From: Larix sibirica
Taxonomy: Eukaryota > Streptophyta > Pinopsida > Pinales > Pinaceae
NCBI GenBank assembly: GCA_004151065.3
Contig: NWUY0300017132.1
Location: 45,976 to 56,252 of the forward strand
Reading direction: 5' to 3'
DNA length: 10,277 nt
The notes below the pieces were generated by a model. The model was not told the DNA's origin. It made no database searches and was given only the letters and a program-made list of their open reading frames with translations. Shown here piece by piece: positions 1-7,138 of the stretch (position 1 is its first letter; each line of letters opens with the position of its first letter). The position numbers and the translations under genes are program-made.

Positions 1-609
1 CTTCCACATAGTTTGTTGATTTTGTCTCCATTCGTTTCTGAAATAATAACTCATCTATTTATGTTACTTTTGACCTTGTCGTTGGTCCTAACGACTTTTG
101 TAATTTGGATGAGGATAAGGCATCCTAATATTTTGTGATTGTTCGTCGGAACCATCTTCTCTTAATGTTTGTAGTGATCTGTAAATGTAAGCATTCTTCT
201 AAATTTGGGTGTCAACTGGCTCTATATTGGTCCCCTTTCTGATGTTTGTATTTGAACATCTGATGACTTCTCTATTGGGGCAATCATCATTTCTTTGTTG
301 AATAATGGTCCTTTATGATATAATTGTTCTTGTAAAGCTTTCTTATCACGCTTTAGCTTTTTAATATGTGTAAGTAATTATTCATTATGTCGCCTTAAAC
401 GTAAGAATTCTTCCTTTTTATATGAATTCTCGTCTTTATTTTTTAACTATGGATTCTTTGTTTTTCCATCCTTTAATATTTTAATTTCTTCAAGCAGTCG
501 TTGATTAAGGTTCCTTAGGCGAAAGTTGTCTTCATCATTTTCATATATATTTTTTTCGAAACCTTGATTTTCTTGTTCTAAATTTGTATCATCTTGTTTT
601 TTGTCTTTT
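1..609 (-). pseudogene. Coiled-coil protein, downstream part, stop-broken
   Basis: This continues the minus-strand gene that starts at 2933, on the other side of the LINE insertion. The codon phase at the left target-site copy (codon 609-611) matches the phase at the right copy, so the frame is preserved across the insertion. It encodes more Lys/Glu/Asn/Gln-rich coiled-coil sequence, then a tail less rich in heptads. In-frame stops occur at 447-449 (TAG), 378-380 (TAA), 222-224 (TAG), 162-164 (TAA) and 51-53 (TGA). The first 54 codons are open; beyond them the frame is visibly decayed. The coding-like composition weakens toward position 1, and the gene may run off the window. No family was recognised. 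Confidence 0.5.
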
Positions 610-625
610 AACTTCCTGATTTTTG
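610..625. repeat. Target-site duplication, left copy
   Basis: AACTTCCTGATTTTTG, identical over 16 bp to 2578-2593. It lies at the 5' border of the LINE fragment. The bases before it are TTTT, so the cut site reads TTTT/AA, and its TT/AA core resembles the preference of L1-type endonucleases. Confidence 0.85.
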
Positions 626-1032
626 TTGGGGAGACAGGTGTGAGAGGGGTTCTATTAGACCCTGGTGGAAATATAGTAAAAACTTATGCTTGGGGATTAG
701 GGACAGGTACTAACAATCAAGTGGAACGTTATGCTTTGTTCATAGGATTAAAACTAGCTTTAGAAGAAGGAAGTTATCCTTTAGTCGTGATTGGGGACTC
801 CGTGGTTATTTTGTCTCAAACAAGAAATTGCCTTTCAATTTTAGACTCTTTAGTTGGTCATCTTCACAATCATATATTGGGCATCCTTCCATGGTTTCAT
901 TCAATAAAAAAATTTCATGTCAAGCGATCCTTGAATCAACTTGCAGATAACTTTGCAAATAGAGCTTCCATCTTACCTCAAGCAGGACTAATAATAAATG
1001 GAGGGACAATCCAAAATTATTGGACCCCCTAA
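626..1032 (+). pseudogene. LINE RNase H domain, N-terminally truncated
   Basis: The frame stays open to a TAA at 1030-1032, about 135 codons. The frame appears to begin at 601, but 601-625 is target DNA. RNase H (RVT_3-type) landmarks appear in order: a beta-strand with GVLLDPGGNIVKTYAWG, then NNQVERYAL, whose Glu matches the family's catalytic Glu, then VVIGDSVVI, with the second catalytic Asp, and near the end LNQLADNFANRA, with the final Asp and helix. The first strand, carrying the first catalytic Asp, is missing at the truncation, so it cannot be an active nuclease. In the parent element this domain would remove RNA from the RNA/DNA hybrid during reverse transcription. There is no internal stop, unlike the frame downstream. 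Confidence 0.8.
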
Positions 1033-1048
1033 GGTTTAATTGAATTCT

Positions 1049-2389
1049 ATGCCAATTAATCTCATCAATGTGTGGATGGTCCTTTTATGCCTCCATCACA
1101 CTTGTTTTTTGGATAGTGTGAATGGTAAGGTGTCCATTCCTCCCGATGGCGATGAATGCATTGATGGTGCCAGTTTAATCATTAAGTAAGTTTGGCTCCT
1201 TAATTTCGACACTCATTATTTCTCTGCGTGTGGAGGTTCTACATAAATGAGTTTCCTCTCCGATAAGAACTTGCATTTGAAGGTTATTTCCTCTGGTACA
1301 GTGCTCAGGGATCTCTTGTTTGGAATGGTGGTAGGGGATGCGGTTTCTTCGGACTTCTCCTTAGCCCAAGGAGTAAGGCATTCCACTCTGGTTTATCTCC
1401 CATCTCAGGTATTTCACTTCGGCTCTGCTCTTGCATTCAACTCGCAGGATTGGAACACTCAATTGTGTTTATATTTGGAAATTTTTGAATTAGGGCCAAA
1501 TTGTGTCGAAAATTTTATTCTTTGTCAGAAGTGAAGATTGTGGGTTGCCCTTTTTGGTGTCAACTCTGTTACTGTGTTCCTTAGTATAATAAACCCCAGT
1601 GTTCAATTTATTGGGTTTGCCAAAAGATTCTGTAATACAGGAAGCCTTTTAAATATGGATCTTGAGAAGTGGGTTGAGATTCTTACAGACCAAGTGCATG
1701 TTGCAACCACCAACATAAATGACTTTAAAACCGATCTGAAATGGATGAAGGGCATAATGGAAGGTATGTTTGAAGTGGTCCATCAGTTGATTGCTCACAC
1801 TCCGATGTTAGATAATCATGTGGACCAAATAGAGTAGATGCACCATGAGCTTAACAATGATATGGAAACATGTTTCAATAGTTTAAAAGTAGAGGTCAAG
1901 ACTCGTGAAAACAAAATTACAGATATGGAAACATTAGTTTCAAAACATGAATACCAAATTGGTGGGTGTTTTTCCAAAATAAATGAGAACTGTGTGGCTC
2001 GTAATGGTGATGGAATTTCTGCTCTCTAGTCAATGAAAGAAGGATCTGGAAATAATGGTGTAAATTATGGAAAAAACAGTGATGAAGAAAACATTTTTGC
2101 TAATATAACAACTACAGAACAGGAAGGTAACTCTGAAGGTAATTCTGATGATGGTTTTGATGAGGAAGAAGAGAATGATATAGAGAATGGAACTGATGGA
2201 CAGATGGAGGTCGATTTATATTATGTAGAGGTAGATATGGATGAGGAATCTACAGGAAATGAAGACAAGAGTTCGGACAGTGATGAATATGAAGATGATT
2301 TCAATGAGCAAAGAACAATTAGTGACTCCAACGGTTACTTTAACCCTCATATGCCCTTTTTTGTGTTTTGCTACTTGGACAGTATGTGA
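1049..2389 (+). pseudogene. Second decayed frame in the LINE: helical region plus acidic tail
   Basis: One frame can be followed from an ATG at 1049 to a TGA at 2387-2389 with five internal stops: 1187 (TAA), 1244 (TAA), 1532 (TGA), 1835 (TAG) and 2027 (TAG). It is in a different frame from the RNase H domain, whose stop is at 1030-1032. The first half (to about 1640) is mixed and hydrophobic and looks only weakly coding. About 1655-2010 reads as helical or coiled-coil, with Met/Asp/Glu/Lys/Asn in heptad-like spacing. About 2070-2320 is strongly acidic, with runs such as DDGFDEEEEND and SSDSDEYEDDF. I do not recognise it. It could be an extra ORF of the LINE, a transduced host sequence, or long 3' untranslated sequence that is open by chance in places. 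Confidence 0.4.
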
Positions 2390-2577
2390 ACATATGCAGT
2401 AGTCTAGAGTATTTAGAATTTTGGGAGACTTATAGCTCCATAAGGAAGATTGTATATGTCAGTTTTTATTTGCAGAGTTTACCTGAAAACTTTGAACTCT
2501 ATAAGAGTATTTTTGTAACACTTTGTTGAATTCATTCAACCATTTTCAATACAAATATAATTGTTTCTGTTAAAAAA
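2390..2577 (+). other. LINE 3' untranslated region and poly(A) tail
   Basis: AT-rich sequence after the last stop, with TTTTTGTAACACTTTG near 2509 and CAATACAAATATAATTG near 2547 resembling plant polyadenylation-region elements, ending in the A-run at 2572. There is no canonical AATAAA. The A-run abuts the right target-site duplication and marks this as the element's 3' end. Confidence 0.6.
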
Positions 2578-2593
2578 AACTTCCTGATTTTTG
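2578..2593. repeat. Target-site duplication, right copy
   Basis: Exact 16-bp copy of 610-625, directly after the A-run that ends the LINE fragment. The two leading A bases could belong to either the duplication or the poly(A), so the true duplication is 14-16 bp. Confidence 0.85.
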
Positions 2594-2933
2594 CTAATAA
2601 ATTTTGACTATAATCTCTTAGATGAGATATTTCTTCCTCTCGTTCCCGTAAGTCTTTGTCAATTTTTTTTTTCCTTATTTTGTGCAAGGATTTCTTGAAT
2701 ATGAAATTTTTCAAGTAACAATTATCTTTCTCTGTTAACCCACCTAAATATTTCTCTTTGTCAAGCTCAAATTGCAATTTTTTATTGCTCACTTGGTAGT
2801 GTCCTAGTTCACCTTTTAAGTTTTGTATTTGTATTTCCAAATTACCTTCATATTCTTTCATACTAAACAACTTTTCACACATTGGACAATAGCGTTTGTG
2901 ATTTTTAACGGTTGTCCTATACTCAAACTCCAT
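2578..2933 (-). pseudogene. Coiled-coil protein, N-terminal part, cut by LINE insertion
   Basis: This is an open frame of about 119 codons from an ATG at 2931-2933 to the insertion site at 2578. The frame runs on to a stop at 2532 only by reading the inserted element's A-run and 3' end, so its last residues are not native. Residues about 16-19 are a CxxC pair (CPMC) just before a long Lys/Glu-rich stretch with heptad-like spacing, which suggests a metal-binding or disulfide half-site followed by a coiled coil. I see no matching second Cys/His pair nearby. I chose the ATG because a TATA box lies 35 nt upstream on the same strand. The remainder of the gene lies at 1-609. I do not recognise the family; a cytoplasmic or nuclear scaffold-like protein or a retroelement structural protein are both possible. 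Confidence 0.6.
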
Positions 2934-2967
2934 TTCGCAATAAATGACATTTTGTCCAAAACTTTGA

Positions 2968-2975
2968 TTTATATA
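2968..2975 (-). promoter_or_regulatory. TATA box for the minus-strand coiled-coil gene
   Basis: TATATAAA on the minus strand, 35 nt upstream of the ATG at 2933. A start site about 30 nt downstream of the TATA box would leave a leader of only a few nucleotides, which is short for a plant gene. The match may be chance in AT-rich sequence. Confidence 0.3.
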
Positions 2976-3065
2976 TAGTCTTTATGGCTTACAACTTCTT
3001 TTTTTTTGCTTTACTTCTTCTGTTCTGCTTTACTTTTTCTCTCCCTTGCTTTAGTACTATGATTT

Positions 3066-3089
3066 AAATAATTTTTCAATAAATTATTT
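3066..3089. repeat. Perfect 9-bp inverted repeat
   Basis: AAATAATTT at 3066-3074 and its reverse complement AAATTATTT at 3081-3089, with a 6-base loop. It sits in AT-rich spacer upstream of the minus-strand coiled-coil gene. It may be a chance structure, since simple AT sequence forms these readily. Confidence 0.4.
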
Positions 3090-3109
3090 TAATGTCTATT
3101 TTTTTTTTG

Positions 3110-3190
3110 TAACTAGCGGAATTGGCAACTAGAGTTGGGCTGGTACTCGTGTGACACAGGGTCCAAGGATCCAATCTCGCTACCTGGCTC
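3110..3190 (+). other. Possible SINE-like segment with box B-like motif
   Basis: GGATCCAATCTC at 3167-3178 matches 8 of 9 positions of the Pol III box B core (GWTCRANNC), about 40 bases after AACTAGAGTTGG (3127-3138), a poor box A match. The segment is GC-richer than its flanks and follows a run of ten T at 3099-3108. No flanking duplication or tail was found. This is weak evidence for a tRNA-derived SINE head. Confidence 0.18.
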
Positions 3191-3720
3191 AACTTGCCTT
3201 TTCATTAACTCAACAATTTACAATTACAATGGCCTCGATGGTATTTAAATTAACAAATGAGTTCAAAGAACCTTTTATTTCTCACTCAATCTCTCACTTT
3301 CATGTTGGTCTAAGTCTCAACTAGGCTTGACAATTTCCAGAGAGTATGTTGCTTTGTTTCTTAGTTAGCCTTCAATGGCTTCGGTATGCCCTTGCTTGAC
3401 ATCTTCTTCTTTTTATGCCCTCTCTTGTGTATTTTGTTTCTCACTCCCGTGTCCTTGTCCTCTTCTTTTCATTCTATGGCCATTGTTGTAATCAACTCAG
3501 TCCTCTCTTCTTCATTGCTCCTGTCTGGATATTTCTCTCATCTACCATTCTCCCTGTCTACAAAGTTCTTTCTCTCTTCTCTCCTTCTCACTATCTGGAG
3601 AGTTATTTCTCCTTCTAGATCCTTCTTTCTCTCTTCCCTTCGTGATCTCATCTAGAGACGTGTTTCTCTCTTCTAGCTACTTCTAGAATATTCATGGATT
3701 CTTCTTGCTCTATAAGATTC
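3191..3720. other. Spacer with pyrimidine-rich tract, no gene seen
   Basis: This stretch separates the SINE-like segment from the acidic pseudogene. From about 3400 the plus strand is dominated by CTT, TCT and CTC triplets. Open plus-strand frames are expected in such sequence because stops need purines. Read on the minus strand it is rich in Arg/Glu/Lys/Ser codons with scattered stops, and it could be a further decayed piece of the pseudogene that begins near 3720. No motif supports a gene on either strand. Confidence 0.4.
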
Positions 3721-4050
3721 CTTGATGCACACCAACTCCTTATATCCTCCAATGTATGTCCTCCTGCGTTTACTGTGCATTCATGGAGAGCTCCTCAAGC
3801 CTCACCTCGACTTGACCTCTAACGTATAAGTGGCATCCTTATGGATCTACATTCAATCCTTGTACCGCAACATTATTCCTCCATTGAATCCTTCTTAGGG
3901 AGCCTTCCTACTCCTTCGTGCCCTTTTCTCATCCTTCTCTCCTCAACCGTAACCTCTATTCTACCACAGGAAATCCAACACCTATCATTTCTCCATCTGT
4001 CGACCATCCAACAATTATATGTACTCCATCGACACCTTTCAATTGGGCCT

Positions 4051-4450
4051 TCACTTATGCCCTCTCAGGTTGATCACCAAAATCCATGCTCCTATATGTA
4101 TGTCGGACTCCTCTAGTTGGCCTTCCTTCCACATGCACTCTCGGTGACCTACGATATGGAACTTATGATGCCAACTCGTCGTCACACTATCGGCTCTTCT
4201 TTCATTGACCGCCTTCCCATAAGCACTTCTTTCATTGACCTCTCTACCGGCCTCAAATACATCTTCTTCGATGTATCGCCCCTTCCCGTTTGGGGTTTTC
4301 TCTATGTTGCACTCTTGCAACTCCTGCAATCGAAACTCTGATATGTCGACACGTGTCATGTCTACCCCCCTATCATACTCCTCTACCATAAATCTGACAC
4401 CCCTTGTCTATAACTTCCAATATGTTGGGTCCCACTCCACTGAGACTTCT
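4051..4450 (-). pseudogene. Charged protein, distal piece with short repeats
   Basis: The frame reads through one TAG near 4407 and then stays open for over 110 codons to TGA at 4051-4053. It is charged and probably helical. It contains a 10-residue tandem repeat whose shared core is VNER (plus-strand CTTCTTTCATTGACC at 4196-4210 and 4226-4240). Its start also repeats an upstream segment 85 bp away: both copies read GEV..EWD on this strand but in frames offset by one, indicating a frameshift after duplication. No known domain was recognised. Confidence 0.4.
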
Positions 4451-4541
4451 CCATCAAACCTGCTCTTTGTCCTTCACGCTGACACTCTTCAGCCTCAATC
4501 CCTGATACTGTAGGTCCCACTCCATTGGGACTTCTCCAATG
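4428..4541. repeat. Spaced duplication, 85-bp offset
   Basis: GGTCCCACTCCA followed by GACTTCTCCA occurs at 4428-4453 and again at 4513-4538, with about 56 bp of less similar sequence between. On the minus strand both encode GEV..EWD, in frames one base apart. Confidence 0.6.
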
Positions 4542-4550
4542 AAATTTTCC

Positions 4551-5047
4551 TTCAATGCACTTCAACCTCTACCTACGATTCATCACATTCAACAGGGTGA
4601 TCCTGAAACTTCATTCCCGATCCTTTCAATTGGATGGGGGTAGATGTCCCCAATATACCTAGGGAATGACTAAGATCTCTTCTTTGATACCTCTACAAAC
4701 AACTGAAATGTGCCCCAACTTCTTCACCAATCATGGGATGGCGTCCAAACTCCTAAGGGATGCTGCACTTGTGCCCAATCTCTCCTACATATAGAATCGA
4801 ATTGATACTCTTGCATCAGTATCCTCTGGTAGGATAAAATCATTTCCCATGCATTTTCTTCTTCTTCCATTAGCTCCATACCCAGAAATCAATTAACCTC
4901 CTTTTCTTCTTCATCTTCTTCATCATCTTTTTCTTCATTCTCTAGGCCTGCACGGCCTCATCATCCCTTCTTCTTGCATTATCCTCTACATTATCTAGGC
5001 CTCCACGGGCTCATCATCCCTTCTTCTTTCTTTATCCTCTGCATTCT
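4551..5047 (-). other. Poorly preserved stretch between pseudogene pieces
   Basis: The minus strand shows coding-like peptides here (for example starting at the ATG codon 4848-4850, which reads MGNDFILPEDTDARVS), but with about six stops in 95 codons, a density no better than chance. I treat it as part of the decayed gene only because of its position and composition. Confidence 0.25.
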
Positions 5048-5052
5048 CTAGG
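4941..5052. repeat. 53-bp tandem duplication
   Basis: Two copies, at 4941-4993 and 4994-5046, each beginning TCTAGGCCT, then a third start TCTAGG at 5047-5052. The unit contains CTCATCATCCCTTCTTCTT. The length is not a codon multiple, so it either arose after the gene died or itself caused a frameshift. Confidence 0.75.
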
Positions 5053-5287
5053 TGGATGCTATGCATCCTTGGAATTCCTGTATGATTCCAAGCTTGAACC
5101 CTTTTTTTCTTACTGCTTCACTATTGGAATATTCCTCATTCTCTATATCCATTCTTGACATGTTCTCAATAGCATGTCCTTCATCCTTGCACTCGTCCTT
5201 TGCAGCTTCATTGTTGCAACTCTTCTCCTCTTCCTTGGAAACTACAGTGTTGCTCTCTTTAGTTGTACCTACACATTCGAAAAAAGG
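5051..5287 (-). pseudogene. Acidic protein, middle piece
   Basis: A 79-codon frame without stops lies between TAA at 5288-5290 and TAG at 5048-5050 on the purine-rich strand. It has no early ATG, so it is an internal piece. It is rich in Lys/Glu/Asn/Ser with several Cys, for example KEEEKSC, AKDECKDEGH and DIENEEYSNSEA. Further pieces of the same character lie between 5300 and 5823 in shifting frames. The plus-strand open frame over the same bases is its shadow and has no acceptable composition. Confidence 0.4.
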
Positions 5288-5902
5288 TTAAATTTTTACA
5301 TAAAATAATGACCCCTACAAGGTCTTCTTCTTCTTCTACAAGTCTGTTAATGACTTTCTCTACTCTTCTTTGTTAATTTTCTCTTGGTCCATGCTCTTTC
5401 CTGCCTCCACTGCAGTCTCTATGACAGTTTCCATTCATCCATTTGTACCTGCATAGAGGTACCGATACATTTTTTCTTCATCTTCTGCAACCTATACTGC
5501 TACACCATCAAATTATACTATTGTCCCTTTCTATGATCTTCCTTCTTCTTCTTCTTCTGTTATGGCCCTGCTGGCCATCTCACTACCTTCATCTTCATAT
5601 CTTGGCTTATGCAACCATTCCTTGAGTAATTTTAACTCTTCCCCCATACATTATTCTTCTCAATATATTCTATAGTCTCCTCCATTAATACAAGTTCATC
5701 AACCTCATACTAGTTGTCTGTTCCACTCCACAACGTCTCAATCAACTTTACCTCAATGTTGATTCTCCTCCTTTATTCTTCGTCCATGTCCTCATCATTA
5801 ATTTTCACCTCAAGCTCCTCATGGGTTGTATCCTTTTCATTTTAGCTTCCTCTACAACCTCATTTTTGTTAGCCCCATTTTTAACCTCTATGGATTCTTC
5901 TT

Positions 5903-6168
5903 CTCCATCCTCTAGCTCATCCCCATATTCATCATATTTAACTTTTTAGGCTCAAAATCCTAATCTTCTTCTTTACCTGTAGCTTCATCATTACTACCTT
6001 CTTCATATGGCATGCCTTCATTGGCACATTCCTCTTCTCCATCCTCTAGCTCATCCCCATATTCAACATATTTGACTTTAGGCTCAAAATCCTAATCTTC
6101 TTCTTTACCTGCAGCTTCATCATTACTACCGTCTTCATCTGGCATGCCTTCATTGCCACATTCCTCTT
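5903..6168. repeat. 132-134-bp tandem duplication
   Basis: Copy one is 5903-6036 (134 bp) and copy two is 6037-6168 (132 bp). They differ by about seven substitutions and a 2-bp indel near 5946. The unit equals 44 codons, and on the minus strand it duplicates an acidic peptide segment. The extra 2 bp in copy one shifts the frame downstream on the minus strand. Confidence 0.85.
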
Positions 6169-6736
6169 CTATTTCTATCATTTCCATGGTTGTAGCATCT
6201 AGGGTGTCATGACCATCTGCTTCTTCCTCCAATTTTTCTCCAGCTTCTCCTTCCTGGGTCCTACACTCTCTTATTCCTCTTCTAGGAAGTGTCACAACAA
6301 CCTTTTGTTCTTCTTGTTTCTCTTGGGATTTCTTCACCTACTCCCATTCATCCAATGCCCCTTCCTGGACATCATCCACCATCTCCCCTTCTTTTGGGTA
6401 GAATATTTCTACCCCTTCTTCATCATAATCTTCAGATTCTTCTTCATATGCCTCATCTTGGCATGCCTCTTGTGCTTGCATCAACACAGTCATCATCTCC
6501 ATCACCAACTCCTTAATCACATCCAACTCATACACTATGAGATCTCTCTTATTCTCCATTAAAATATTCATCAATTTTATTTTCTTCAAGGGATTCTCAA
6601 TCCCTTAAACTCTTTCCATGGCTTCCAAATTCTTTACTATGTCCCTCATTATTTCACACAATTCTTGAGGGACCATCTTTTCATAGGACCTCCTCCCACT
6701 GAGGCATCTAACCTTCAATGGATTCCTATAGCTCAT
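5950..6736 (-). pseudogene. Acidic protein, best-preserved N-proximal piece
   Basis: A single frame runs from an ATG at 6734-6736 and can be followed to about 5950 with stops at 6605-6607 (TAA), 6338-6340 (TAG), 6092-6094 (TAG) and 5960-5962 (TAG). The first 130 or so codons look helical, with Met/Leu/Ile/Val spaced among charged residues. After this come acidic clusters such as EEESEDYDEEG and a 44-residue unit that occurs twice, containing NEGMP, GSNDEA and GKEED followed by DFEPK and YGDELEDGEEE. The last two stops fall at the same place in each copy of the unit, so that stop may be older than the duplication. Family not recognised. Confidence 0.45.
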
Positions 6737-6973
6737 TTATACACTTCCACTTTGTGCAATATTCTCCTTGACTCCTTCACTGAGTCCTTCCTCTTTCCCA
6801 AACAATTCTATTCAGCCTCCCTATTGGAACAATTTCCTTCTTCCAGCTCTTGCAGAACTCGATCCTTCAATATCAACCCTTAAATGGATTTTCTCTTCTT
6901 CCACTAGATAACTCTACCTGTAATGCCTCTCAAGGGAATTAAGAATTTTAATCTAAATAAGCTTCTATTTCNA

Positions 6974-7138
6974 ACTTATGTTAAACTAAAAGATGACACT
7001 TGAGTTGTGACACTTGCATGATGACACTTATGTTAAACTAAAAGACAACACTTGAGTTGCGACATTTGCATGACGACACTTATGTTAAACTAAAAGACGA
7101 CACTTGAGTTGTGACACTTGCATGATGACACTTATGTT
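6974..7138. repeat. 52-bp minisatellite, three copies plus a partial
   Basis: Unit starts ACTTATGTTAAACTAAAAGA fall at 6974, 7026, 7078 and 7130 (partial), an exact 52-bp period. Within each unit the octamer TGACACTT recurs three times at 14-bp steps (with variants), so the unit itself appears to be built from a shorter repeat. An ambiguous base at 6972 lies at the left border. Confidence 0.95.

Larger units (their letters stand above)
626..2577 (+). mobile_element. 5'-truncated LINE (non-LTR retrotransposon)
   Basis: This is an insertion of about 1.95 kb bounded by a 16-bp direct repeat (610-625 and 2578-2593), ending in an A-run (2572-2577, plus two A bases shared with the duplication). 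The sequence begins abruptly inside an RNase H domain of the type found at the C-terminus of plant LINE polyproteins. Endonuclease and reverse transcriptase are therefore lost, as expected from incomplete target-primed reverse transcription. The 5' junction shares TTG with the target, so the exact first base is uncertain by a few nucleotides. The element interrupts a minus-strand coiled-coil gene. An alternative is a processed retrocopy of a chimeric transcript mobilised by a LINE; RNase H at the 5' end favours a LINE itself. The fragment cannot be autonomous. Confidence 0.8.
3720..6900 (-). pseudogene. Decayed minus-strand gene for an acidic repeat-bearing protein
   Basis: Over about 3.2 kb the minus strand carries overlapping pieces of coding-like sequence rich in Glu, Asp and Lys, broken by stops and frameshifts. 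The clearest pieces are at 5950-6736, 5051-5287 and 4051-4430. The best strand evidence is that purine-rich sequence should be dense in TAA/TAG/TGA, yet these stretches stay open. In addition, two internal duplications have codon-multiple lengths (132 and 30 bp) and repeat the same residues on this strand. No transposase, reverse transcriptase or other catalytic motif was seen. It might be the structural (gag-like) part of a retroelement or a host nuclear acidic protein; I cannot tell. Introns are possible, and the joins between pieces are uncertain. Confidence 0.45.

Noticed and set aside
2532-2577. C-terminal end of the minus-strand coiled-coil frame
   Set aside because: These codons are read from the LINE poly(A) and 3' end and are not native to the gene.
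3375-3491. Short ATG frame starting MASVCPC, signal-peptide-like
   Set aside because: Only 38 codons of Cys/Leu/Ser from a pyrimidine tract, with no supporting context.
3386-3655. Two overlapping plus-strand open frames rich in Leu, Ser and Phe
   Set aside because: They lie in a pyrimidine tract, where stops are rare by composition. The peptides are low-complexity Leu/Ser/Phe, with no motif and no codon signature.
3841-4513. Plus-strand open frames of 74-92 codons
   Set aside because: They are shadows of the purine-rich minus strand, which has the better composition and codon-length repeats.
5052-5625. Plus-strand open frames at 5052-5291 and 5443-5625
   Set aside because: The first is the complement of a 79-codon acidic minus frame. 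The second is a Leu/His-rich product of CTT-type repeats.
6209-6883. Plus-strand open frames over the acidic pseudogene, including one resembling membrane segments
   Set aside because: The hydrophobic runs come from TTC/CTT-type triplets complementary to GAA/GAG codons. The minus strand holds the coding signal.
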